Assembly: GCA_947259925.1 (NCBI GenBank)
Contig: CAMYOG010000037.1
Coordinates: 43,160 to 107,159 of the forward strand
Origin: Thermoanaerobaculia bacterium
Lineage (GTDB): Bacteria; Acidobacteriota; Thermoanaerobaculia; Multivoradales; JAHEKO01
Direction: 5' to 3'
Length of the DNA stretch: 64,000 nucleotides
Both the position numbers and the translations under genes were made by a program. The notes beneath the pieces are model-generated. The model saw only the letters and a list, made by a program, of their open reading frames with translations. It ran no database searches and was not told the origin of the DNA. Positions 1-7,369 of this stretch are shown piece after piece (within the stretch, counting starts at the first letter, position 1; every line of letters starts with the position of its first letter).

Positions 1-1119
1 GATGCGCGCGCCCGAGCAGCCGGTCGGATGGCCGAGGGCGATCGCGCCACCATTGACGTTGGTCAGCTCGTGCTTCATCCCCAGCTGCTTCATCACCCCG
101 AGCACCTGGGCGGCGAACGCCTCGTTCAGCTCGACCAAGCCGACGTCGTCGAGGGTGATCCCGGTCCGCTCGAGCAGCTTGCGGGTCGCCGGCACCGGCC
201 CGTAGCCCATCACCCCGGGATCGACGCCGGCGACCGCCGAGCCGACCCAACGCGCCATCGGCTGCATGCCGAGCTCGTCGGCGCGCTCCCGGCTCATGAC
301 CAGGAGCGCAGCCGCGCCGTCGTTGATGCCGCTGGCGGTCCCCGCCGTGACCGTGCCGTCCTTGCGGAACGCCGGTCGGAGCTTGGCGAGCGCTTCGAGG
401 CTGGTGTCGAGCACGTAGCTGCCGTTCTCGCGCCGGTAGCGCGGGTGCTCGTCGGTATCCACGATCCTGGGCTCGCCGCGCCGCTGCGGCACCGGCACCG
501 GCGTGATCTCGTCGACGAAGCGCCCGGCGTTGATCGCCTCGACCGCCCGGCGATGGCTCTCGAGCGCGAACGCGTCCTGCTCCTCGCGCGTGATGCCCAT
601 CTCCTGGGCGATGTTCTCGGCGGTCTCGCCCAGGCTGATGATCGGATAGAGCTCGTCCATCCGGGGGTTGTGGTAGCGCCAGCCGACGGTGGTGTCCCAG
701 GCCTGCGCCGGCTTGAAGGTCGGCGTCCGCTCCGGCTTCGGCATGCTCCAGGGCGCGCGGCTCATCGATTCGATGCCGCTCGACACGTAGACGTCTCCCT
801 CGCCGGCGAGGATCGACTTGGCGGCCAGGTTGACGGCCTCGAGCGCCGACGCGCAGTTCCGATTGATGGTCACGCCCGGAACCTCGACCGGCCAGCCCGC
901 CAGCAGCACGCCATGGCGAGCGACGTCGCGATTGTCCTCGCCCGCCTGGTTGCCGCATCCGGTGTAGACATCGTCGACCAGCGCCGGATCGAGGCCGGTC
1001 CGCTCGGCGAGCGCCTTCAACGTGTGCGCCAGTAGATCGTCCGGGCGCACCGACGAGAGCCCGCCGCCGTAGGCGCCGATCGGCGTTCGGACGCCATCGA
1101 TGATCACGACCTCCTTCAT
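1..1119 (-). CDS. Acetyl-CoA acetyltransferase / 3-ketoacyl-CoA thiolase (partial, C-terminus outside window)
   Basis: Thiolase-superfamily enzyme that condenses or cleaves acyl-CoAs (beta-oxidation or acetoacetyl-CoA formation). The frame is open for 373 codons from ATG at 1119 to the window edge and opens [19 protein letters not shown], the usual thiolase N-terminus. The acyl-accepting cysteine is Cys89 in [13 protein letters not shown]. The NEAFAAQ and [17 protein letters not shown] motifs near the left edge place the catalytic histidine. Roughly 20-30 residues, including the second catalytic cysteine, lie beyond base 1. Substrate chain length cannot be told from this. The gene runs leftwards, and two short direct repeats sit in its upstream gap. 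Confidence 0.93.
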   Translation of the reverse strand, partial: MKEVVIIDGVRTPIGAYGGGLSSVRPDDLLAHTLKALAERTGLDPALVDDVYTGCGNQAGEDNRDVARHGVLLAGWPVEVPGVTINRNCASALEAVNLAAKSILAGEGDVYVSSGIESMSRAPWSMPKPERTPTFKPAQAWDTTVGWRYHNPRMDELYPIISLGETAENIAQEMGITREEQDAFALESHRRAVEAINAGRFVDEITPVPVPQRRGEPRIVDTDEHPRYRRENGSYVLDTSLEALAKLRPAFRKDGTVTAGTASGINDGAAALLVMSRERADELGMQPMARWVGSAVAGVDPGVMGYGPVPATRKLLERTGITLDDVGLVELNEAFAAQVLGVMKQLGMKHELTNVNGGAIALGHPTGCSGARI

Positions 1120-1145
1120 CACCTCGAAACCCTATACCGAATTGC

Positions 1146-1206
1146 GGTGACAGGCACCACACCAAGGCACGAATCGCGAGGATTTCCGGTGACAGGCACC
1201 GCACCA
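1146..1206. repeat. Two direct copies of a 19-bp REP-like element
   Basis: GGTGACAGGCACCACACCA (1146-1164) recurs with one substitution at 1188-1206, 42 bp apart, in the gap between the thiolase and the glycosylase gene. Each copy contains a short GGTG...CACC dyad. The arrangement looks like a dispersed intergenic repeat of the REP type. I recall similar strings from other bacterial genomes but could not verify this. No transposase is nearby. Confidence 0.6.
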
Positions 1207-1250
1207 CGCTACAGATCCGCGCTGTCGGTTGAGTAAACTGTCTCCCGATC

Positions 1251-2480
1251 TTGAGCGAGATCGTGGCCTCCATTCCGAATCGAGCCTTCCGGCGCGCCCT
1301 GATCAGCTTGAACGGGCTCGGATCCCCGCTCAGTGACGACCCGCTGCCTTCGCCCACGACCACGTCGTCGGCCGAGTGGGTCGACGGTATGGTCCGGCGG
1401 CTCGGCTTCGTCCAGGTCGACGCGGTCTCGGCGGTCGAGCGCGCCCAGCATCAGATCCTCTTCTCGCGCAATCGACGCTACCTGCAGGAGTGGCTGGACG
1501 ACCGCATCGAGGTCGCCCGCACGCTGTTCGAGAACTGGACCCACGACGCCGCGATCCTGCCCAGCGACGTCTATCCCTACTGGCGCCACTTCTTCGAGCG
1601 CTTCCGGCGCTACGAGGCCCATCCGGGATACAAGCGTTACTTCAGCGGCGTCAGCCGGAGCGATCTCGATCGGGTCCTGCGCCGGATCCGCCGGGAGGGG
1701 CCGCTGAAGCCGCGCGATTTCGATCCCGAAAAGGTGCGCTTTGTCGGGATCGACCCCGAAGCCGCCGGCTTCCCGGTACCGACGGTCGCCAAGGTGGCGA
1801 TGGAGTGGCTCTGGCGGACCGGCAAGCTGGCGGTGACCCGCCGGGACAAGCGCGAGAAGGTCTACGATCTGGCCGAGCGGGTGGTGCCGGAGGAGCATCG
1901 CGAGCGCCGCGTATCCCGTGCCGAGTACACCGAGTGGGCGTGTCGGCAAGCCCTCCGCCGCCTCGGCGCCGCCACGCCGGCGCAGATCGCGCGCTTCTTC
2001 CACGCCGTTTCGACCGAGCAGGCGACCCGCTGGTGCGAGCGAGTGCTCGGCAAGGACGTCGCGCGGGTGCGGGTGCAGCTGGCGGACAGGGGCTCGACCA
2101 CCGCGCCGGTCTACGCGATGACCGAGGATCTCGATCGCCTGGCGGCGGCTCCGGCGGCGCCCCGCCGGCTACGACTCCTCAACCCGTTCGATCCACTGAT
2201 CCACGATCGGCAGCGGACCGAGCGGCTCTTCGGCTTCGACTACGCGCTCGAGATCTTCGTGCCGGCCAAGAAACGGAAGTGGGGCTACTACGTCCTGCCG
2301 ATCCTGGAGGGCGAGCGCTTCACCGGCCGGGTCGACGTCAAGGCGGACCGTAAAGCGGGCACGCTCAACGTGATCGCCCTCTACTGGGAGCCGGGCATCG
2401 TGGAGACCGCGCGACGCCAGGAGCAGCTGGAGCGCGAGCTCGGGCGGCTGGCGAAGTTCTGCGGGGTCACACGGAGCTAG
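1251..2480 (+). CDS. YcaQ-type winged-helix DNA glycosylase (HTH_42 family)
   Basis: 409-aa protein of the AlkZ/YcaQ (HTH_42) family, whose studied members excise bulky or interstrand-crosslinked alkylated bases. After a variable N-terminus it has LGFVQVDAVSAVERAQHQIL, with the Q55-x-D57 signature that separates YcaQ-type from AlkZ-type (QxQ) enzymes. This is followed by the NWTHDAAILP stretch usual in the family. The C-terminal part (LLNPFDPLIHDRQRTERLFG...YYVLPILEGERFTGRVD) is also typical. TTG at 1251 is the most upstream in-frame start; no clear Shine-Dalgarno precedes it, and GTG at 1263 is an alternative. It is followed by a membrane protein starting 1 nt after its stop, suggesting cotranscription. 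Confidence 0.88.
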   Translation: MSEIVASIPNRAFRRALISLNGLGSPLSDDPLPSPTTTSSAEWVDGMVRRLGFVQVDAVSAVERAQHQILFSRNRRYLQEWLDDRIEVARTLFENWTHDAAILPSDVYPYWRHFFERFRRYEAHPGYKRYFSGVSRSDLDRVLRRIRREGPLKPRDFDPEKVRFVGIDPEAAGFPVPTVAKVAMEWLWRTGKLAVTRRDKREKVYDLAERVVPEEHRERRVSRAEYTEWACRQALRRLGAATPAQIARFFHAVSTEQATRWCERVLGKDVARVRVQLADRGSTTAPVYAMTEDLDRLAAAPAAPRRLRLLNPFDPLIHDRQRTERLFGFDYALEIFVPAKKRKWGYYVLPILEGERFTGRVDVKADRKAGTLNVIALYWEPGIVETARRQEQLERELGRLAKFCGVTRS

Positions 2481-2481
2481 C

Positions 2482-3009
2482 ATGCGCGTCACCTACCGGA
2501 ATACCTTCCTCGACCTGGTGCGGTTTCATATCCATCACGTGCTCCGCATGTGGGTTTTCTGGCTGGTGCACGGTCTTCTCTTCGGCCTCCTTCTCTGGTC
2601 GATCTGGAACGACCTCGGAGAGCGCGAGTCCACGGTGGCGAAGGTCCTGGCCACCATCCTCGCGGCGTCCATCCTGATGGTGTTCGCGCTCGCCTTCGAA
2701 TCGATCGTCCTCCTGCTCACGCATGGCATCCGCAAGAACCGCGGCCTGCTCACCGACCACGAGGTGACTCTGACGGAGGACGGCGTGACCGAGGCCACGG
2801 CCTTCGGCTCGACGTTCACGACCTGGAAGGGGATCGTGGAGATCCGAAGCACCAGACGCTACCTGTTGCTATACGTGGCACAGCACGCCGCACACGTCAT
2901 TCCAAAGGCGGCCTTCGAAGACAGCAGCTCATGCCAGGCCTTCCTCGAGTTCGCCCGAGCTCACACGTCACTCGAGGACCAGGCAACCAAGCCTCTGATC
3001 TCGCCCTAG
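2482..3009 (+). CDS. YcxB-like membrane protein
   Basis: 175 aa. Two hydrophobic segments (about residues 22-42 and 53-80) are followed by a cytosolic domain resembling the YcxB C-terminal domain: a GVTEATAFGSTFTTWKGIVEI stretch, then LLLYVAQHAAHVIPKAAFED, where 'IPK.AF' is the family hallmark. Function is unknown for the family. ATG at 2482 begins one base after the glycosylase stop, so the two are probably translated from one message. The gene converges on the minus-strand secreted protein that ends at 3027. Confidence 0.7.
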   Translation: MRVTYRNTFLDLVRFHIHHVLRMWVFWLVHGLLFGLLLWSIWNDLGERESTVAKVLATILAASILMVFALAFESIVLLLTHGIRKNRGLLTDHEVTLTEDGVTEATAFGSTFTTWKGIVEIRSTRRYLLLYVAQHAAHVIPKAAFEDSSSCQAFLEFARAHTSLEDQATKPLISP

Positions 3010-3026
3010 TAGCGGAGACTGGCGGA

Positions 3027-4838
3027 TCAAGGCACGGAAGAATCGGCCGTGAACGTGCCCGAGATCGACACGTCGTTCAGGAGACGGATCAACGGCGCCG
3101 TGGCGGTGACCACGCCGGAGGCGGTGATCTCGTAGCCGGGACCGAAGTCGATGGAGACACAGGCGCTGTAGTTCGCCGATCCGGAGTCCGTTAGGTGGGT
3201 GACCGTCACGAAGTCGGCGCCGGCCGAGCAGCTCACGCTACACGAGTCGAAGCGGAAGCTCGCGATTCGGGTCAGGGGAAAGCCCATGTTTCCCGGCGGC
3301 GTGTACTCGGTCGTGAACCAGAACGTGCAGTCGTCGACGGGATCGACGGTCATTCCCGAGTAGTCCCCCCAGCGCTCGGAGAAGTCCTGGGAGTCGCCAC
3401 CAGCGATGATCTCGCTCTCGACCTGAGGCATCGTTCCGAGCACGTCGGTGGCCAGGCGGCCGGTATAGCGAATGCTCGGAAACTGACCCGTGTTGGGACC
3501 GCTCGAGCTGTAGCCGAGGGCCATGTTGCCACTCTGGTCCATGGCCAGGCTGCTCATCCATCGGCTCAGGGTATCGGCCGCCGAGACGGTGCCCTCCTGG
3601 TACAAGCTCCAGCCTCCGGTCGCTGTTCCGGCGGCCCGGCGCAGCTCGAACCAGCGGATTCCAGCTCTGTCGAACCCGTCGACGTCGGTGGCGAAGCTAC
3701 CGATCAGCGACTGATGGGTGCCGAAGTTCCAATAGACGGGGCGCTGCATCACCGGCTCCCGCAGGGGATCGAGCTGCTGCGTGGTCCCGGGCTGCGGAAC
3801 GCAGTTGAAGCTGGTCAGTCCGCACAGATCCGAATCGAAGTCGGTCACGCTGATGCTGGTCGGCCCGGTGAATGTCGAGTTGGCGGGCGTGGCGAAGTCG
3901 GGAGTGAACTCGAAGATCTCCAGAGTATCCACGGTAGGTGTGTTGGCCAGATCGTGCGCTTCGTCGTCGCGATGACGGATGAAGATGCCCGGAGCTCCGG
4001 CGGGCGGCGCGTTCGGACCCGCGAGGTCCACCGGGGGCACGATCTGGAAGGCGAACCCGGGCAACACGGAAACGGTGGAAAAGAGCCCGGTCGCCGCGCT
4101 TCCCGCGAGCATGGCAGCACGGTCTAAGGCGAACACACGGCGACCACCGTCGTTGACCGCCGCGAAGTAGGCGCTCGGCCACACGGCGAACTTCGGATAA
4201 TCCGGGAACTCGGGCGGGTTGAACCGGTAGAGCATCCAGGAGCTGGTCGTCGGGTCGGCGCCGCTCGACACGTAGAGACACAGAGCGTTCGTGGCGGTCT
4301 CGAACTGTGTGAGGACCCATCGTTCGGCCAGCTGGTCGAAGAGCGGGATCGGGTCGCCGTCTCCACCGGCACACGGGTCACCCGCTGGCGCGAGCCCCTC
4401 GAGCACCTGCGGAACGCTGACCGCGGCGCCCGTCGCCTTGTCGAATATCTGGAAGTTGGTGCCCGCCCCGCCCACGCCGTTGATCATCTGGATGAAGTGC
4501 GTCGTGCCCACCTCGCCGACCGTGTCCGGCGGACAGCACGAGGGATCCATCCCGGCGACGTTGATGGACGGAGTCGTGAACGCGAGGTCGGCCTGCGGCG
4601 CCGCGCTCAGCTGCCGCTCCAGGAGCGGATCCTGCCGCGGCGGCAAGATCCGGCGCGGCCGCAGGAGGGCGGCCGGGTTTGTGATCCGGCGCGGATTGAC
4701 GTTCGGGATCAGGATCGGCTCGACCGGCCCGAGCACCACGATCGCGCTTCCGGTCGTCGATTGCGCGAAGAGAGGCGAGCCTCCGAGAAGAGGCGCTACC
4801 CCAAGCACCAGGAAACAGGCAACCGTCCTCGGCACCAT
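3027..4838 (-). CDS. Large secreted protein of unknown function, probable beta-rich exoprotein
   Basis: About 603 aa with a clear signal peptide (VPRTVACFLVLGVAPLLGG, cleavage after FAQ). The frame extends further upstream, but AAGGAGG at 4852-4846 fixes the start at the adjacent ATG pair 4841/4838; the second gives the better 7-nt spacing. The mature N-terminus has MDPSCCPPDTVGEVGTTHF, a 'PPDT.GEVG..H..Q..N' pattern I associate with large exported proteins of acidobacteria and Bacteroidota. Repeated aromatic/Gly-Asp strands suggest a beta-propeller-like core. The last 60 residues alternate short hydrophobic strands (ITASGVVTATAPLIRLLND), like stacked-hairpin C-terminal domains. No catalytic motif was recognised. 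It diverges from the ArsR operon. Confidence 0.75.
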   Translation of the reverse strand: MVPRTVACFLVLGVAPLLGGSPLFAQSTTGSAIVVLGPVEPILIPNVNPRRITNPAALLRPRRILPPRQDPLLERQLSAAPQADLAFTTPSINVAGMDPSCCPPDTVGEVGTTHFIQMINGVGGAGTNFQIFDKATGAAVSVPQVLEGLAPAGDPCAGGDGDPIPLFDQLAERWVLTQFETATNALCLYVSSGADPTTSSWMLYRFNPPEFPDYPKFAVWPSAYFAAVNDGGRRVFALDRAAMLAGSAATGLFSTVSVLPGFAFQIVPPVDLAGPNAPPAGAPGIFIRHRDDEAHDLANTPTVDTLEIFEFTPDFATPANSTFTGPTSISVTDFDSDLCGLTSFNCVPQPGTTQQLDPLREPVMQRPVYWNFGTHQSLIGSFATDVDGFDRAGIRWFELRRAAGTATGGWSLYQEGTVSAADTLSRWMSSLAMDQSGNMALGYSSSGPNTGQFPSIRYTGRLATDVLGTMPQVESEIIAGGDSQDFSERWGDYSGMTVDPVDDCTFWFTTEYTPPGNMGFPLTRIASFRFDSCSVSCSAGADFVTVTHLTDSGSANYSACVSIDFGPGYEITASGVVTATAPLIRLLNDVSISGTFTADSSVP

Positions 4839-4960
4839 CATAGGACCTCCTTGCCAGGTTCGACAGAGAGCTGTCTGAATGGGCACGAGGTTATCAGGGG
4901 GCCTTGCAGCTTGGCGATCCGAGCGAATGCCGAAGGTCGAATTGACAAGTTCGTCCAGAT

Positions 4961-4980
4961 ATGTGACCATTTGGTCACAT
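4961..4980. promoter_or_regulatory. Perfect inverted repeat covering the arsR-type start codon (putative autoregulatory operator)
   Basis: ATGTGACCA-TT-TGGTCACAT has 9-bp perfect arms and a 2-bp centre. Its right arm supplies the first two bases of the ATG at 4979. A symmetric site of this size at the promoter/start is what a dimeric ArsR-family repressor would bind, so autoregulation is inferred. A TTGACA hexamer lies at 4942-4947, but no well-spaced -10 is evident. Confidence 0.75.
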
Positions 4981-5356
4981 GATAACGAACCACGCCAGCG
5001 AAAGCTCCTCGGGCGCTCCGTCTAGGCCACGAAGCGCGGACGATCTGGTCTGGCGCGCCCTGAGCGATCCTTCGCGCCGGCTGATCCTCGACCGGCTGCG
5101 CGAACGCCCCCACACCACCGGCGAGCTCTGCCGCTACTTCGAGTCGACCCGGTTCGCGGTCATGAAGCATCTGAAGCTACTCGAAGCCGCCGGTCTGGTA
5201 CTGGTCGAGCGCCGCGGCCGTGAGCGGTTCAACCACATCAACCCGGTTCCGATTCAGGAGATCTACCGGCGCTGGATCCGCCCGTTCGAGGCCCTGCCGG
5301 CCGATCGCCTGCTCAGAATCAAGCGCCTCGCCGAGGCGAGGGAGGAGAAGGAATGA
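4979..5356 (+). CDS. ArsR-family winged-helix transcriptional regulator
   Basis: 125 aa. The core runs from about residue 20 (DDLVWRALSDPSRRLILDRL) through the recognition helix (ESTRFAVMKHLKLLEAAGLV) to the beta wing (VERRGRERFNHINP). No metal-binding cysteine pair is present, so it belongs to the metal-independent ArsR group often paired with SRPBCC proteins. ATG at 4979 sits inside a 20-bp inverted repeat, leaving no room for a Shine-Dalgarno; translation may be leaderless. Its stop overlaps the next start (ATGA), so regulator and SRPBCC protein are translationally coupled. Confidence 0.92.
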   Translation: MITNHASESSSGAPSRPRSADDLVWRALSDPSRRLILDRLRERPHTTGELCRYFESTRFAVMKHLKLLEAAGLVLVERRGRERFNHINPVPIQEIYRRWIRPFEALPADRLLRIKRLAEAREEKE

Positions 5357-5835
5357 CGGAGACGACGACCGAGCCGAGTGCGGACGTCCAGCTCGAGGTG
5401 CGGATCGCGGCCTCGCCGGAGAGGGTCTGGCAGGCGCTCACCGACGGCGCCGGGGAGTGGTGGCCGGCCGAGTTCTACATCGGCGGCGAGGAGGGAAAGC
5501 GCAGCTACCACCTCGAGGCGCGGCCGGGCGGCCGGGTCTACGAGGAGTGGGACAGCGGCGGTGGCCTCCTCTGGGGACTGGTGACCACCGCCGTTCCGGG
5601 TCAGCTGCTCCAGGTCAACGGCTTCAGCTTCCCGGAGTGGGGCGGACCGTCGATCATGTTCGCAGCCTGGAGGCTCACCAGTATCGACGACGGCTGCTCG
5701 CTCAACTTCACCGAGCACGCCGTCGGCACGACCCCGGAGCACTACGCAGCCAAGAAGGAGAAGGGGTGGACGTTCCTCATGGACGTGATGACGGCCCATA
5801 TCGAGGGGACCGAGCCGCCCGAGTGGCAAGGGTGA
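5353..5835 (+). CDS. SRPBCC (AHSA1-like) domain protein, copy 1
   Basis: 160-aa START/Bet v1-like fold of the AHSA1 subgroup: VQLEVRIAASPERVWQALTD at the N-terminus, a WWPAEFYIGG loop, RPGGRVYEEW, and a C-terminal helix GWTFLMDVMTAHIEG. Such proteins bind small hydrophobic ligands; no catalytic function is assigned. It is coupled to the upstream ArsR gene through ATGA and followed 26 nt later by a paralogue, making a three-gene operon. The ligand may be what the ArsR protein responds to (inference). Confidence 0.9.
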   Translation: MTETTTEPSADVQLEVRIAASPERVWQALTDGAGEWWPAEFYIGGEEGKRSYHLEARPGGRVYEEWDSGGGLLWGLVTTAVPGQLLQVNGFSFPEWGGPSIMFAAWRLTSIDDGCSLNFTEHAVGTTPEHYAAKKEKGWTFLMDVMTAHIEGTEPPEWQG

Positions 5836-5861
5836 ACCCGAAAACCGAGGGAGAGAGAACC

Positions 5862-6341
5862 ATGGAGACAGCAGCAGAGACGATTCCGGCCATCAACGTA
5901 GAGACGAAGATCGAGGCCTCGGCGGCGACGGTCTGGCGAGCGCTCACCGAGAACGTCGCCGACTGGTGGCCGGAGGCGAGCTTCGCCGCCGGCGGCGAGG
6001 GCGACAAGACCTTCCGCCTCGAGCCGCGGCCCGGAGGCCTGATGTACGAGGACTGGGCCGACGGCAGCGGCCTGCTCTGGGGACACGTCACGACCGTCGT
6101 GCCGGAGAAGATGCTGCAGGTGGTCGGGCACACCTTTCCCGAGTGGGGCGGCCCGGCGATCTGGTTCGGCACCTGGAAGCTCGAAGAGGAAGACGGCACC
6201 AGCGTGCTCCGTTTCACCCACAACCAGCTCGGAGCGACTCACGAAGGCTGGGACACCAACGTCGAGAAGGGCTGGATCTTCATCTGGAGCGTGCTCAAGG
6301 CTCACGTCGAGGGCAAGCCGGCACCGGTGTGGGAGGAGTAG
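5862..6341 (+). CDS. SRPBCC (AHSA1-like) domain protein, copy 2
   Basis: 159 aa, clearly a tandem duplicate of the preceding gene: the same order of INVETKIEASAATVWRALTE, DWWPEASFAAGGEG, EPRPGGLMYEDW, LLWGHVTTVVPEKMLQV, FPEWGGPAIWFG and the GWIFIWSVLKAHVEG helix. GGGAGAGAGAAC just upstream of ATG 5862 can serve as ribosome binding site. Keeping two diverged copies under one regulator suggests a heterodimer or two related ligands; neither can be shown from sequence. Confidence 0.9.
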   Translation: METAAETIPAINVETKIEASAATVWRALTENVADWWPEASFAAGGEGDKTFRLEPRPGGLMYEDWADGSGLLWGHVTTVVPEKMLQVVGHTFPEWGGPAIWFGTWKLEEEDGTSVLRFTHNQLGATHEGWDTNVEKGWIFIWSVLKAHVEGKPAPVWEE

Positions 6342-6357
6342 CGCTAACGGTCGAGAT

Positions 6358-7242
6358 CTACGTGGTCCGCAGCTCCTCGGCTCGCGCGTAGGCGCTCTGG
6401 AATCGCGGAATGACTCGCAGGTACCGGGATGTCCGCTCCCGTTCGCCACGGGGCTTCAGGAATTCGATCACCTCCCCGGCCAGCTCGATCGCCCGTTCGC
6501 AGCGTTGTACCTGGAGCTCGATCGAGCTGACGTCGACCGAATCGCCGGCTCGCGCCGTCGCTCGGCGGACCTCGCACAGGAGGCCTTCGACGACTCTGAA
6601 GTCGAGCTCGATGAGACCCGGATCGGGGAGTCGCAGGAGGGATTTCGGGCTCCTGCCCGCGACCACTTCGTAGGCTCGCTCCATGCCCGACCACACGGCG
6701 TCCAGGGTGGCGGTCAGCATCGCCGCCGCCGGAAGATCCGGCGCCATCCGCTCGACCTCGGTCAGCTGCGCTAGCCAGAGCGACTCGAGTCTCCGGCCTC
6801 TCCGCAGGTGTCTCGCGAGTGACTTCCGGCTCCCGGTGAGCTCGGCGAGGACCTCCCGCCGCGTGACCCCGACGTCCGCAAGGACCCCCGACCGGATCCT
6901 GATCCCCTGCACCCGAGCCAGCTCGCCGACCGCGTCGACCGCCCGAACGAATGCCGCCGCACTGGCCTCCGCGCCGGTGGCCAGCCCGGCCAGGCCCCGG
7001 TCTCGAGTCGCCTCCGTCAGGCGCGCCGCCTGCCTGGAGAGCTTCTTTCCCGCCGCTCGGAGGCGCTTGATCTCCGCCAGGGCCTGCTCGGGCGGCTGGC
7101 GAGAGCGGAAGTCCCGGGGCCTAAGAATCGCCATCCGCCGCTTGACCTTGTGGAAACTCCTGGTCTCCCGCTCCATACGCCGGACCAGTGCAACGATCTC
7201 TCCGCTCAGCCCGGGCGGCGCTGGCTGTCTGGCAGTCGGCAT
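6358..7242 (-). CDS. Hypothetical alpha-helical protein
   Basis: 294 aa, not recognised. The frame is open further upstream, but that part overlaps the divergent exoprotein gene; the start at 7242 (MPTARQPAPPGLSGEIV) is preceded by CAGGA at a 6-nt gap and is preferred. The protein is rich in Arg, Glu, Ala and Leu with long amphipathic helices (for example EQALAEIKRLRAAGKKLSRQ), has no signal peptide or membrane span, and few aromatic residues. It could be a helical-bundle scaffold. It shares an intergenic region with the 1102-aa exoprotein and converges on the SRPBCC operon. Confidence 0.55.
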   Translation of the reverse strand: MPTARQPAPPGLSGEIVALVRRMERETRSFHKVKRRMAILRPRDFRSRQPPEQALAEIKRLRAAGKKLSRQAARLTEATRDRGLAGLATGAEASAAAFVRAVDAVGELARVQGIRIRSGVLADVGVTRREVLAELTGSRKSLARHLRRGRRLESLWLAQLTEVERMAPDLPAAAMLTATLDAVWSGMERAYEVVAGRSPKSLLRLPDPGLIELDFRVVEGLLCEVRRATARAGDSVDVSSIELQVQRCERAIELAGEVIEFLKPRGERERTSRYLRVIPRFQSAYARAEELRTT

Positions 7243-7369
7243 GGGAATTCCTGAGCCAAGCCTAGCGAGGACCTGGCGGAATTCACAGCGCACGCCTGCA
7301 CAGGAGTCGTCGAATCGCCGTTTTCCGGTAGGCTCCGCCCGTTCCGCACGATTTCGGGAGGAGGTCGCG

